A stretch of DNA of 64,000 nucleotides from Paraspadella gotoi (taxonomy: Eukaryota; Chaetognatha): contig CM119266.1 in assembly GCA_051294375.1 (NCBI GenBank), forward strand, positions 3,228,030-3,292,029, written 5' to 3'. The notes under the pieces were generated by a model. It saw only the letters and a list, made by a program, of their open reading frames with translations, was not told where the DNA came from and did not search any database. Both the position numbers and the translations under genes were made by a program. Positions 41,040-54,244 of this stretch are shown one piece after another; within the stretch, counting starts at the first letter, position 1; the number at the start of each line of letters is the position of its first letter.

Positions 41040-42821
41040 GTAACTTTTTTACCCAGTTTCTGGTCTTTTTATTGAATGGAATTGCTTGTTTCAATTCTGT
41101 TTTTTTATATTCTAATCATTTTGTTTACCTTTTTCATCAAAAGCTGATGAAGACTCGAAATTAATGAGTCGAAATTGTCCGATTTTTATTTCATAAAATT
41201 CTTGTTAACACGAAAATATTCTACTCATAATATTTTTTTCGATTTAAATATATACCATATATCTTAAAATCTCTCAAAATTCATTTTTCAAATTTCACAA
41301 TTTCAACTATAATTTTTTGTTCCATATAAACTTCGATTACTATATTCAATTTACTCCTATAACTGCTTTTTACGGCGACTATAAATTGTTTTTATTCCTC
41401 TTCCTTTCCTTTAAATGTTTTCTTTTCTTTCAAAAACAGTAAACTCGTACTCCTTTGGAGTCAATGACGCCAAATCTTCCAACTAATTCGTATTCGAACT
41501 AAAAAAACAACTTGTTTCCTTTTTCTAATTTCCTCGATTTATTATTTTTCCTTTTCAACTTTAAAGTCTCCCTTAAAGATATAATAGATTTCGCAACGAA
41601 TTGCAAATAACACAGAGTCAGACATGGAGAGACAAACCGACATGGAACGACAGACAAAAGGAACAAGTTATGATCCTTTATGCTCACTGACCACAAAGTA
41701 AGTTTTAGTTCTGAAGAAAAAAATGGTATTATGACGAAACAACAAAACGGCAAAATGACAACAAAAAAAACTATATCTGCAAAAACAATAGCGATTGAAA
41801 GACAAAGAAGAAAAACGACGTAAATAAATAAGTAGGGCTGCGCATCGTTCGAATCGAAAGTTCCGATCCAAGATTGCTTTATATTTCACTTCTATCAAAA
41901 CGCAATAGTCAAGGCCCAGTATAAATTATATCAATATGGGTAGATTTCGAAAAGCTTGGCGTCTTGGGAATGCGCAACGAAGGTAGAGCGCGGATCGAAA
42001 ATTCCCAATTTTATCATTGCGCCAAAAATGAGATTTAAATGAAACTGGTCAGGACCGTTTTTTTTCCCTTTTCCCAAAAAAACCTGGCTTGATCTTTTGT
42101 AAATTAGAACAAATCATACATATCAGTACGTTTTGGAGGCTTATTGTCTTCTCTATGCAAGATAAAAAAAAGAAAAATAAAAAAATCTTGCAAATCTCAA
42201 TTGCTTGATAAAGCAATCAAATGGAACTGGTTTTTTAGGTGAAAAACTGCATAGTCAAGCCTTCATTCTTTTTTTGTTCTAGAGACCATGCGAAAGAAAC
42301 TGTATTGTTTTTTTACTATCTGTTTCAGGTAGAGCGCGGGGTAATTTAGAGAGTTATAATATAAATTAGAGCAAATAGAAGGATATAAAGTTTTCGCACG
42401 CTTAAAGCTTTTTTAAGCGGCTTCCGGTCTGTATTATAAAAATGGTTGAACGTCGTTATCCATGAGACATCAATTAAAAATAAGCATTTATCATGGCGAT
42501 CCCGCGGCCAGATAAAATACCATATTTCACATGGCTTACCGTATTTTTACGTTTTAGAACGCGGTCTGTCGTTAAATGTTTTGAATTTCACGCCCGTGAT
42601 ATTGGCGGTTCGAGGGCGTCGTTTGTCCCTTGTAATATCTCTTTATGCTACTCCTTTATGAAATAACGCTGAATGACGAGGAAACATTGATTTAATAAAG
42701 AGAAGAAAGTTTACAGAAAGAAAGAGAGAGAGAAGAGCAAAGAAAAAGGAAAATTTTGACAGAATCAATACATATCAGTACGGGAATGGATAGCTTATTG
42801 TCTCTCTACACAGATCCTTTT

Positions 42822-44515
42822 TAAAGTATGCACGCCTTTTTTCGCAATTATCGCAATACTTTTTTCAAAGTAAGCATACTTTTGTCAAATTATTGCATAC
42901 TTTTTTTGCAAAGTATGCCTACTTTTTTTTGAAGTCATCTATTTTTTTGAAAAGTATGCATACTTTTTCAAGTATGCATACTTTTGCCAAATTACTGCAA
43001 TACTTTTTTTTAATAGTATGCACTTTTCTTTTCAAATCTATGCATACTTTTTTTTAAAGTTAAGCATACTTTTTTCTAATTATGTGCATACTTTTTTCTA
43101 ATTATCATACTTGTTCAAAGTATGCAATTTTTTAAAGTATGGCATACTTTTTTTTAAAGTATGCATACTTTTTCAAAATTATTGCAATAACTTTTTGTTC
43201 AAAAAGTAATGCCTACTTTTTTGAGTATGCTACCTATTTTGAAGTATGCATACTTTTTCAAAATATGCATACTTTTTTCAAAGTATCCTCCCTTTTTTCA
43301 ATATGCATACTTTTTTTCAAAGTAATGCATACTTTTTTTCCAAATTATGCATACTTTTTCCAATTATGCATACTTTTTTCAAAAGTTGCCTACTTTTTTG
43401 AAGTATGCCTACCTTTTTTGAAGTATGCATTACTTTTTTCAAAGTCATACCTTTTTCCAATTATGCATACTTTTAATCAAGGTATGTACTTTTTTCAAAT
43501 TATGCATACTTTTTTTTAAGTATGCATACTTCTTCAAAATGCATACATTTTCAAAAGTATGTACCCTTTTTTCCAAATTATGCCAATACTTTTTCAAAGT
43601 AATGGCCATAACTTTTTGTTCCAATTATGCATACTTTTTTAAAGTAATGCACTTTTTTTTCAAATTTATATGCATACTTTTTTTAAAGTAATGCATACTT
43701 TTTTTAATTACGCCATACTTTTTTCTAAATTATGCATACTTTTTTCCAAAGTAATGCAATACTTTTTTAAAAGTATGCATACTTTTTTAGTATCTAAATT
43801 TAGAATTATGCATACTTTTTTCAAAGTTATGCACTTTTCAGTATGCTATTTGAAGTATGCCTACTTTTTTTGAAGTATGCATCTTTTTTCAAATTAGATA
43901 CTTTTTTCAAAGTATGCTTCCCTTTTTTCAAAATTATGCATACTTTTTTTCAAAAGTATGCATACTTTTTTTCCATTATGCATATCTTTTTCGCAATTAT
44001 GCATACTTTTTTTCAAAAGTATGCCTAGCTTTTTTTGAAAAGTATGCCTACTTTTTTGGAATTATGCATACTTTTTTCAAAGTATGCATACTTGTTTTTC
44101 CGCAATTAATGCATACTTTTTTAAAGTAGTACTTTTTTTTTCAAATTATGCATACCTTTTTATAAGTATGCATACTTTTTCAAAATAAGCAACAGTTTTT
44201 CAAAAGTTATGTACGCCTTTTTTCCCAATTATGCATACTTTTCACATTATGCATACTTTTTTTAACTTTTTTACTTTTTTTAAAGTCGCATTTTTTTTTC
44301 AAAGTATGCATACCTTATTTCAAAGTATGCATACTTTTTTCAAAGTATGCATAGCTTTTTTCAACTGGCATACTTTTTCGAACTGCAGTACTTTTTTAAC
44401 ATGCACTACTATTTTTTAACTTGCATATCTTTTTTTAACTTGTATACCTTTTCACTTGCCATACCTTTTTCAACTTGCATACTTTCATTTCATTAGCTAA
44501 CTTTCAACTTGCTTA
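42822..44515. repeat. Self-complementary ~20-bp satellite, array 1
   Basis: Tandem units close to AAAGTATGCATACTTTTTTC. The core AAAGTATGCATACTTT is a perfect 16-bp palindrome, so every unit can form a hairpin and both strands read alike. Units vary by indels and by loss of half the palindrome (AATTATGCATACTTT). The array ends in a CAACTTGCATACTTT variant. Apparent Tyr/Phe/His-rich ORFs are artefacts. Confidence 0.95.
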
Positions 44516-45450
44516 AATTTAGCTGATTACGCTAAATATCGTGTCATATCCGGATCAGATATGAACAAATTTTTAGATATTAAACTATTGTCATCATTAT
44601 TAGTTTAATTAATTTTATTCCAATTGGCATCATTTACTTACCACATTATCCAATCCTTACTTTAATTATAGTTTTATTGGCTATCATATTAAAATCAGTT
44701 ATCATAAAAATTAAAAATGATTCAAAAATGAAAAATTAATCGTGAAAGTGACGATATAGTGAATTTTCAATCTTTAATTAACACGATATTAAATTGAGTT
44801 AGTTTAATAGTAGTTTTTGCTGGTGAGATCAGTCAATATACTTTCAATTTATTACTTCTTTGGACTCTGCTTGCTTTCTCTTTTTTTATTCTGTTATAAT
44901 TGTTATTTTTGTGATTAGTTTTGGTAAGGATTTCCTTTTTTTTCACTTTGGGCTTCGCACTATTCTATTTTTCTCTATGAGCGCCGGTTCGCGCATAATC
45001 GCTATTAATCGTTTAAACTTAGTACTACGGTATTCACAAAACCTTATTGGATCAAAAGCGAGTTTGATATTAAGCGAAAAGTTGATCGATTGAAGCGCAT
45101 TTTCGCGCGACTGTTTTATTGCCATAACTTTTGAACGGAGATTTATCCGAATATTATGAATTTTGCACTATAGATAGTATTTAAAATTTCCTATGATCGG
45201 TACAAATTTATTTAAAAATACTCAATAGTTTAAGAAACGATGCTCAACCCCAAATAAAGAAAAGACAAAACGAAAATTTGATTCCAAATTCTGAATAAAA
45301 TTATCTTTTCAATTTGTTTGAATATGAAAAAAAATCAATTATCAATTTTGTTAAAATTTGCGATGTCGTAATTGCAAACTTAGTTTGAAATTTGCATTTT
45401 GGTCCCTCGGTGACAAATAATGGCAGAGAAGATGAGAGAGAGAGAGAGTA

Positions 45451-45739
45451 AACACGATTTAAAATTAACCAAGTTACTATTAAATTATAAAGGTTGTGGG
45501 GCGAATCCGAAATTCGCTTCCCCGTATAGGCTATTGTGAAATTCAGCTAGTCCATTTGCTTGGACAGTTCCGGTTCAAATCCGCTTACGGTCACGCTGGT
45601 TAAGGTGACTAGTCTGGGCAAAAACACGATAGTTTATTTTATTGGGGTGGTAATTACTGCATGTCCAAGATCTCTGAGCGCAAGATGTTTGGAGATGCTT
45701 CAACACATATGCTCCACGTTGCCAATAAATATGTATTTA
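45451..45739 (+). other. Spacer between the two duplication copies, with a tRNA-like B box
   Basis: Sequence not repeated elsewhere in the window. It contains a strong hairpin, GGGGCGAAT..ATTCGCTTCCCC (45498-45523), and GGTTCAAATCC (45572-45582), a match to the tRNA/SINE B box. GTCCA/TGGAC flanks a 6-nt loop just upstream. The T-arm pairs only three bases, so a functional tRNA is unlikely. Confidence 0.3.
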
Positions 45740-48700
45740 AATTCGTGACTTTTAATTCTTAGGTTTTTGAACAATTCATCTGCATCTTTTGGCATACCTG
45801 TCATCTCTTTCTTAGTTTTAAAGCCTTATACTACTGCTATAAACCATTATTTATTCAAGTTTAATGTTTTTTTAAGCGCTGCCCTGTATTCTTATTTTAA
45901 ACAATACCCACTTATAGCGTGATGATTCATTTGCAAGCGAGTTTATTATTCCATATTATAGTATCATTTACAATTTCTGTGAATTCTCTGTACGATTATT
46001 TTCCTACCTTTATATTTTTGTTTTTTAAATTTTCTTTTCTTACAACTTTCCGAAATCTTTTTCTCTCCTTTTTCATCTAATTCCTTTTTCCCAAGACAGA
46101 TGGGCCTGCTTCGGCTGCGGTCCAGTTTGTTTATTTCCGCTTTCCCCTTTTGTTCGATTAGATTTTGTGTTTTGTTCTGTTTGGATTTTCGTGGCGCTCA
46201 TGTTTGTTCCTCTTGTTTTATTATCGGCCATGGGAACCGGATGGCCATTTTAAATTCATTTACTAATTTACTCGACTGCTTGTATAAAATTGTTAAGGGA
46301 TGGACATAAAAAAGTTAAAATTTAAATAATATCCGGGTTGATTTTACATCAATGACGCGTAAGTTCATATTGTTTTCCGCTGGGCCTCCCAAGGATAACA
46401 TCGAACTCTCAGCGTCGGTCCGGAAAAACAAGCTGATTTCTCTCTCGCGTCGAGGAAACACTTTTTATTTAGTTAATGAGGAGAAAGAAAACGTTAATTT
46501 CGTCGGTAAAGACCTTTTTTCGTGTTGAGGTTTTTAATTTGCGAGCGTTTAAGTCCTTTGAAACTCGTTTCGATAGTTCTTTCCCAAAATTTAATTCGAA
46601 AATGCTTCCACTGAAAACCCTCTCTCTCTCTCTCTCTTCTCACTGCTCCATACATATGTCTCTTCTTCTCTTCTCTCTCTCTCATCTCTCTCTCTCTTTC
46701 TCTTCTCTTTCACTCTTTCACTCTTCTGGATGAGCTATGAATACAACATAGAACCTGCTTTCCTTTTTCCCCCTGGAGGCCTGCAACCAATCAGTGAATT
46801 TAGTCTCACTTCGTCACTCACTACTCACACTTCGACCAGTAGTCTAATCCTACTCACTCCTCCCCTTCAGTCACTTACTCACGCTTACTCATACCACAGT
46901 TCACTGTTGGTCTGCGGCAATCAAGAATTAGAGTTTATTCTTTTGTCCATTATTACACTATTGTACTAGACGTTAAAACTGATATTGAATTATATAAGAT
47001 TAATAATATATACTTAAACATAAATTAAATTTAGCTTAGTACAATTATTTCTGAGTCTCTCTTTTTCTGGTCAAAGCCGTCTGACGCACTAGCTTTATCA
47101 GCAATGAAACCGGCCCCACATGCCTGATTTTCTAAAAGAGCTCCAGTTAACGTCCCTGCTCTTCCTCTCCCTGCCTATTTTTAAGGTCATTTTTTAGTCT
47201 GGGTTTCCCCGTGATATTGTCATTCTAACAAGTTCGAATCATTGAAGACGTCCGCTCGTAAATGAAAAATAATTTCTCTGGTTTTTGGATACAATAATAA
47301 ATATTCATTAACATTAGACTCTTGTCGTACATTTTGAACAGGGTGAGCGCCAAACAAACCGCGCGACACCAAAGCAATAGAAAATCATAAACAATTTTCC
47401 TGCAGATATTGCCTTGATAATCATAGAAATATACATTATAACAGCTCTGAGCAATGCATTTAAGGCAAGCTATCAAAGCGAAAGGGCAAAAAAATTTTAA
47501 AAAAGAGTATAAAATTGATGAAATCGAGTGAAAGCAAGTGAGGTTGACGACGCAGAGAGTTCACCACAACTCACAGTTTATGTGATCCGTAGGGAATTCA
47601 CAATGATCTCTTTTTTTTTTGCTTTTCGAAAAGCTGATGTGATAAACCTCTACGAGGATCGGCGGGACTGGAAATTTTTTTCGAATGATATTACAATTTT
47701 TCAAATCATTTAAGAACGAATAAAAACGAATTAAATCATTTATTATTATCAATTGTGTTTAAAGTACAAATATTTATACCCGTTAATTCTCTAAATGTTT
47801 AGCAATAATTTTCTAATTATTCTTATAGGTCATTTCAGTTATTTGACTTTTTACTTCTTTTTACTTTTTTGACTTTTTACTTTTTATTATTCTTTTACTT
47901 TTTTAACTAGTAGTTTCACTTAAACTCAATTGAACTTTTTTATCTTTCCAGTTTTCTTTTTCTGAACGCCAACCCTTTTGTCGCTTGGTCCCTGCTGTAA
48001 ATGACGAGAAACGACAAAACGAAACGACTCCAAGACGACGACGCAACGAACGACGGCAGTATCTACGTTGCTTAGCAACGGGTGCACGTCACTCGGACGA
48101 CTATCGGGAAATGAGATAGTGGAAATGGAAGTGAATCCAAGAATTTCAAGAATTCCCAGAAAATCGCTTTGCGCTTTTGCAGCATTTTACGCCGATGGTA
48201 GTAACTTTTTTACCCAGTTTCTGTCTTTTTATATGCAATGGAATTCTTGTTCGGTGTCTTTGCTTCTTTTTTATATTCTAATCATTTTGTTCCTTTAATC
48301 AAAAGCTGATGGAAGACTCGAACATTCTATAGAGTCGAAACTATGTTCCGATTTTTTATTCAAATAAAAAATTCTTGTTAACACGAAAATAATTTCACTG
48401 CATAATATATATTTTTTTTCGAATTTACATATATAATTACGTATATCTTAAAATCTCTCAAAATTCAATTTTCATAAATTTTTCACAAATTTCAACTAAT
48501 TTTTTTGTTCGGATATAAACTTCGATTACTAATTCTAATTTAATCCCTATAGACTGCTTTTTTTACGGCGACTAATAAATGTTTTTATTTTCTCATTCCT
48601 TTCCTTAAAAGTTTTTCTTTTTTTTCTTTAAACAGTAACTACCTCGTACTCCTTTGGGAGTCAATTGACGCCAAATCTTCCAACAGATTCGTATTCGAAC

Positions 48701-50049
48701 TAAAAAAACTAGGAACTCGTTTTTCCTTTTTCTAATTTCCTCGATTGTATTATTTTTCCTTTTCAACTTTAAAGTCTCCTTAAAAGAAAATTAGATTTCG
48801 CAAGAATTTGCAATAACACAGAGTCAGAGCATGAGGAGACAACCGACATGGAACGAACAGACAAAAGGAACAAAGTTATGATCGTTTTTATGGCTCACTT
48901 GACCACAAAGTAAGTTAGGTTCTGAAGAAAAAATGGAATTTATGAGCGAAACAACAAAACGGCAAAATGACAACAAAAAAAAATCTATATCTGCAAAAAC
49001 AACTACAGATTAAAAGACAAAGAAGAAAAACGAGTGAAATATAAGTAGGCTCAAAGCAAACGTTGAGAATGTTCCGATGCCAAGATTGCTTTATATTTCA
49101 CTTCTATCAAAAACTGATAGTCAAGGCCCAGTATAAATTATATCAATATGGGTAGATTTTCGAAAAGCTTGCGGTCTTGGGAATCGCAACGAAGGTAAGA
49201 GCGCGGATCGAAAATTCCCAATTTTATCATGCCCAAAAATGAGATTTAAATGAACTGGTCAGGAGGCCGTTTTTTTCCCTTTTCCCCAAAAAAAACCTGG
49301 CTTGATCTTTTGTAAATTAGAACAACTAATCATACAATATCAGTCGTTTTGGAGAGCTTATTGTCTTCTCCTAAAGCAAGATAAAAAAAAGAAAAATAAA
49401 AAAATCTTGCAAAATCTCAATTGCTTGTATGAAAAGCAATCAAATGAACTGGTTTTTTAAGGTGAAAACTGCATATCAAGCCTTTCAATTCTTTTTTGTT
49501 CTAAGACCATGCGAAAGAAACTGTTATTGTTGTTTTTACTATCTGTTTTCAGGTAGAGGCGCGGGGGTAAATTTAGAGAGTTTAATATTAAATTAGAGCA
49601 AATAGAGGTATAAAGTTTTGCGCAAGGCTAAAAGCTTTTTTAAGCGGCGTTCCGGTCTGTATTAAAAATGGTTGAACGTCGGTTATCCAATGAGGACATC
49701 AATTAAAAATAAGCATGTTATCATGGGCACGATCCCGCGGCAGATAAAATACCATATTTCAACATGGCTTACCGCGTATTTTTACGTTTTAGATAGCGGT
49801 CTGTGTTAAATGTTTTGAATTTCACGCCCCGTGATATTGGCGGTTCGAGGGCGTGCGTTTGTCCCTTGTAAATCTCTTTATCTATCTCTTTATGAAAATA
49901 CGCTGAATGACGAGAAATTGGATTTAATAAAGATGAAAGAAAGTTTACAAGAAGAAAGTAGAGAGAGAAGAGGAAAGAAAAAGGAAAATTTTGACAAATC
50001 AATAGCATATCAGTACGGAATCGGATAGCTTATTGTCTCTCTAGCAAGA

Positions 50050-51830
50050 TCCTTTTTTAAAAGTATGCACGCCTTTTTTCGCAATTATGCATACTTTTTT
50101 CAAAGTAAGGCATACTTTTGTTTCAATTATTGCATACTTTTTTTTGCAAACGTATGCCTACTTTTTTTTGAAGTATGCTACTTTTTTTGAAAAGTATGCA
50201 TACTTTTTTCAAAGTATGCATACTTTTGTTTCCAAATTATGCATACTTTTTTTTAAAGTATGCACTTTTTTTTCAAATTTATGCATACTTTTTTTTTAAA
50301 GTAATGCATACTTTTTTTCCTAATTTATGTGCATACTTTTTTCTAATTATCATACTTTTTTCAAAGTATGCATACTTTTTTTAAAGTATGGCATACTTTT
50401 TTTTAAAGTATGCATACTTTTTCAAATTATGCAATAACTTTTTTTCAAAAAGTATTGCCTACTTTTTTGAGTATGGCATACTATTATTGAAGTATGCATA
50501 CTTTTTTCAAAATATGCATACTTTTTTCAAAGTATGCTCCCTTTTTTCAATTATGCATACTTTTTTTCAAGTAATGCATACTTTTTTTTTCCAAATTATG
50601 CATACTTTTTTTCCAATTATGCATACTTTTTTCAAAGTATGCCCATACTTTTTTTTGAAAGTATGCCTACTTTTTTTGAAGTATGCATTACTTTTTTCAA
50701 AGTTGCATACCTTTTTTCCAATTATGCATACTTTTTTAAGGTATGTACTTTTTTTCAAATTATGCATAACTTTTTTTTAAGTATGCATACTTTCTTCAAA
50801 TAATGCATACATTTTTTCAAAAGTATGTACCCTTTTTTCCAAAATTATGCAATACTTTTTCAAAGTAATGCCATAACTTTTTGTTCCAATATTATGCGAT
50901 ACTTTTTTTAAAGTATGCACTTTTTTTTTTCAAAAATTTATAAATGCATACTTTTTTTAAAGTCTGCATACTTTTTTTCTAATTATGCCATTACTTTTTT
51001 TCTAAATTATGCATACTTTTTTCCAAAGTATGCAATACTTTTTTAAAAGTATGCATACTTGTTTTTTTAAAGTATGCATACTTTTTTCAAATTATGCAAC
51101 TTTTTTTTCAAAAGTATGCGCTACTTTTTTTGTAAGTATGCCTTACTTTTTTTGAAGTATGCATACTTTTTTTCAAATATGATACTTTTTTTCAAAGTAT
51201 GCTCCCTTTTTTCAATTATGGCATACTTTTTTTCAAAAGTATGGCATACTTTTTTTCCATTATGCATACTTTTTTCGCAATTATGCATACTTTTTTTCAA
51301 AAGTATGCCTCTTTTTTTGAAAAGTATGCCTACTTTTTGGAAGTATGCATACTTTTTTCAAAAGTATGCATACTTGTTTTTTTCCGCAATTAATGGCATA
51401 CTTTTTTAAAAGTATGTAGCTTTTTTTTTCAAATTATGCATACTTTTTTTAAGTATGGCATACTTTCGTTCAAAATAATGCATACATTTTTCAAAAAGTT
51501 ATGTACGCCTTTTTTCCCAATTATGCATACTTTTTTCCATTATGCATACTTTTTTTAACTTTTTTAGCTTTTTTTTAAAGTTCGCATTTCTTTTTTCAAA
51601 GTATGCAAACCTTATTTTCCAAAGTATGCAACTTTTTTCAAAGTATTGCATAGCTTTTTTCAACTTGGCATACTTTTTCGCAACTTGCAGTACTTTATTT
51701 AACAATGCATACTTTTTTTTAACATTGCATTATACGTTTTTTTAACTTGTATACCTTGTTCAACTTGCCATACCTTTTTCAACTTGCATACCTTTTTCAA
51801 CTTGCATACGCTTTTTCAACTTGCTTAAAT
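50050..51830. repeat. Self-complementary ~20-bp satellite, array 2
   Basis: Same unit and same order of variants as array 1 at 42822-44515, including the CAACTTGCATAC variant at its end. It is therefore the duplicated counterpart. Confidence 0.95.
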
Positions 51831-52739
51831 TTTTAGCTGTTAGCGCTAAATATCGTAGTCATAATCCGGATTGCAGATATGAACAAATTTTTAGATATTA
51901 AACTATTGTCATCATTATAGTTTAAATTAATTTTATTGCATTGGCATCAATTTACTTACCACATTATCAATCTTATCTTTTTAATTATAGTTTTATTGGC
52001 TATCATATTAAAATCAGTTATCATAAATTAAAAATGATTCAAAAATGAAAAATTAATCGTGAAGTGACGAATAGTGAATTTCAATACTTTAATTAAACGA
52101 CTATTAAATTGAGTTTAGTTTAATAGTAAGTTTTTGCTGGTGAGATCAGTCAATATACTTTCAATTTATTACTTCTTTGGACTCTGCTTGTCTTTCTCTT
52201 TTTTTATTCTGTTATAATTTGTTATTTTTGTGATTAGTTTTGTAAGGATTCCTTTTTTTTCCTTTCCGGGCTTCGCATATTCTATTTTTTCTCTTATGAG
52301 GCCGGTTTCCGCATAATCGCTATTAATCGGTTTAAGCTTAGTAACTACGGTAGTTCACAAATCCTTATTGGATCAAAAGCGAGTTTGATTTAAGCGAAAA
52401 GTTTGATCGATTTGAAGCGCGATTTTCGCGCGAACTGTTTTATTGCCTATGAGTACTTTTGAAACGGATTTATCGCGAATATTTATGAATTTTGCATATA
52501 GATAGTATTTTAAAATTTCCTATCGATCGTACCCAATTTATTTAAAAATACTCATAGTTTTAAGAATACGATGCTCTCCCAAATAAAGAAAAACAAAACG
52601 AAAATTTGTTCGCCAAAATTCTGAATAAAATTATCTTTCAATTTATGTATTTGAATATGAAAAAAATTCATTTATCAAATTTTGTTAAATTTGCATGTCG
52701 TAATTGCTAACTTAGTTTGAAATTTGCATTTTGGTCCCT

Positions 52740-52890
52740 CGGTGACAAATAATGGCTAGAGAGATCGCACGCAGAAAGAGAGAGAGACGAGAGAGAGAGA
52801 AGAGAGAGTAGAGAGAGGAGAGAGTAGAGAGAGAGNNNNNNNNNNNNNNNNNNNNNNNNNAGAGAGAGAGAGAGAGAGAGAGAGAGAGTA
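52740..52890. repeat. GA tract with gap
   Basis: Impure GA repeats on both sides of the N run at 52836-52860. From here to 53215 is AT-rich DNA with no gene seen. Confidence 0.9.
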
Positions 52891-53220
52891 AATAGCCTTT
52901 GCACGTGTTTAACCGTCATCTTCACATTTAGATTCTCACCTGGAAAAACTGAAGGAAAAACTTTCATTTCCACATCATTTACGCGTCACAGGACCGAAAA
53001 ACGATAAGATGCGGTGTCCCTCTTTGGATTTTAGATTTAAGAAAAACTACTGTATGCATCTTTTTAAATAACGAATATTATTTACACAATTTACACAATT
53101 TACACAATCAACTAATAGTTTATGTGCAATGAGTTTTTTTAGATAGTTGTGTGGCATTATGTAGTTATGCTTCGTATTTCAAAGTATTTTCGCAATAAAG
53201 AACGCGTAAAATATTCTCGC

Positions 53221-53276
53221 TACACTGTAGCTACACTGTAGCTACACTGTAGCTACACTGTAGCTACACTGTAGCT
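53221..53276. repeat. 11-bp palindromic tandem repeat
   Basis: Five tandem copies of TACACTGTAGC, an imperfect palindrome (CTACACTGTAG), followed by CTGTAGCCTACAG. Sequence to 53760 shows no supportable gene. Confidence 0.93.
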
Positions 53277-53767
53277 GTAGCCTACAGCCTCAAAACCGAT
53301 TTTTGTTCTTTCCGATTCGTTGAACCCAAGTTCGTCGACCGTGCGAAAGGTGTCGCTGTTTTGGTAATCCGAGGGAATAGCTCCATATTTACAGCAATCT
53401 TCAGCGACAGAAATTCACAAGTCACAACTCTTGGTTCCGTTATTGCAATTCACTGTGAATCGATTTCGTTCACAGAATCAGTTTTTAAATGGAGACTCTC
53501 AATATCATCGCATCTGTTATAGAAGAAAGTCGAAACTCTCAATATTGTGCAGAGATCTTTATGCGGTGATATTCCGAAAGGTTTTTAACAAACAGTGGGA
53601 ACAATAATGTTATTAAGATTTAAAAATATATATACATACACTTTTTTAAATTGTTTTTTTTTTATTACAGAAAATCCTTGCCCCATGCTGATTAAACTTC
53701 GTCGTCCTTCGGAAAAGTCGTAACTTCTTTTTTTTTCGATCGTCGAATCAATTCTAGTTTCTCCTTG

Positions 53768-53768
53768 A

Positions 53769-53824
<56 letters not shown>

Positions 53825-54180
53825 AAACGAAAGCGACGAAAATAACGACGACAACGACGACGACGATGAGGACATCGAGGAAGATGAAAACGACGAAAAC
53901 AACGACGACGTCGATGAATAACACGACGGCGACGACCATGACGACGACGAAAAAGCCGACGACGACGACGACCATGACGACGACGACGGCCATGACGACG
54001 ACTAAGAAGACGACGAAGATGACGAAGAAGACAAAAAAAGTTGAAGATGACGACGACGATGACGACAAAGACGAAGCCGACGAAGACGACGACAAATAAG
54101 AGGGTAAAAGCGAGAACTTCGTTAAAGAAGAGGAAACCAAGAAACACAAAAACGACGACGAACGAAGACGAAGACGAGAC
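53768..54180. repeat. (GAC)n and degenerate GAC/AAG trinucleotide tract
   Basis: A pure GAC run (53768-53824), then ~350 bp of GACGA/GAAGA/CATGACGAC repeats. Every frame is open on one or both strands with Thr/Lys, Asp/Glu or Arg/Val homopolymer-like products. I treat all of them as repeat artefacts. Confidence 0.9.
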
Positions 54181-54244
54181 TAAATCGTTCCCCGCCCCCC
54201 CCCCTTTTTTGGAAAAAAAAAAAAAAAAAAGGTCTTTGACTTAC

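Larger units (their letters stand above)
38835..45450 (+). repeat. Large direct duplication, copy 1
   Basis: Begins near TTCATGACTTTTA and runs to the GA tract after GTCCCTCGGTGACAAATAA. The same series of landmarks recurs ~6.9 kb later (45740-52890): CATCTGCATCTTTTGGCAT, ACAGATGG, AATCAGTGA, the X-box-like site, CCAATTTTATCAT, the ~20-bp palindromic satellite and AGATATGAACAAATTTTTAG. The unique parts of copy 1 read cleaner than copy 2. No complete gene was found. Confidence 0.9.
45740..52890 (+). repeat. Large direct duplication, copy 2 (error-rich)
   Basis: Collinear with 38835-45450. Differences are dominated by one- and two-base insertions and deletions scattered every 10-30 bp, including outside homopolymers, rather than by substitutions. 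That is the pattern of uncorrected long-read sequence. A 25-N gap (52836-52860) lies in the terminal GA tract. Confidence 0.9.

Noticed and set aside
42822-44515. CRISPR-like array of palindromic repeats
   Set aside because: Units are directly tandem with no unique spacers, the repeat itself varies, and the genome is eukaryotic. It is a satellite.
45572-45582. Functional tRNA gene
   Set aside because: The B box fits but the T stem pairs only three bases, the anticodon loop would be six bases, and no acceptor stem closes.
53692-54149. Overlapping Arg/Val/Ser-rich or Thr/Lys-rich open frames
   Set aside because: They arise from GAC/AAG trinucleotide repeats that keep all frames open; no unique protein sequence.
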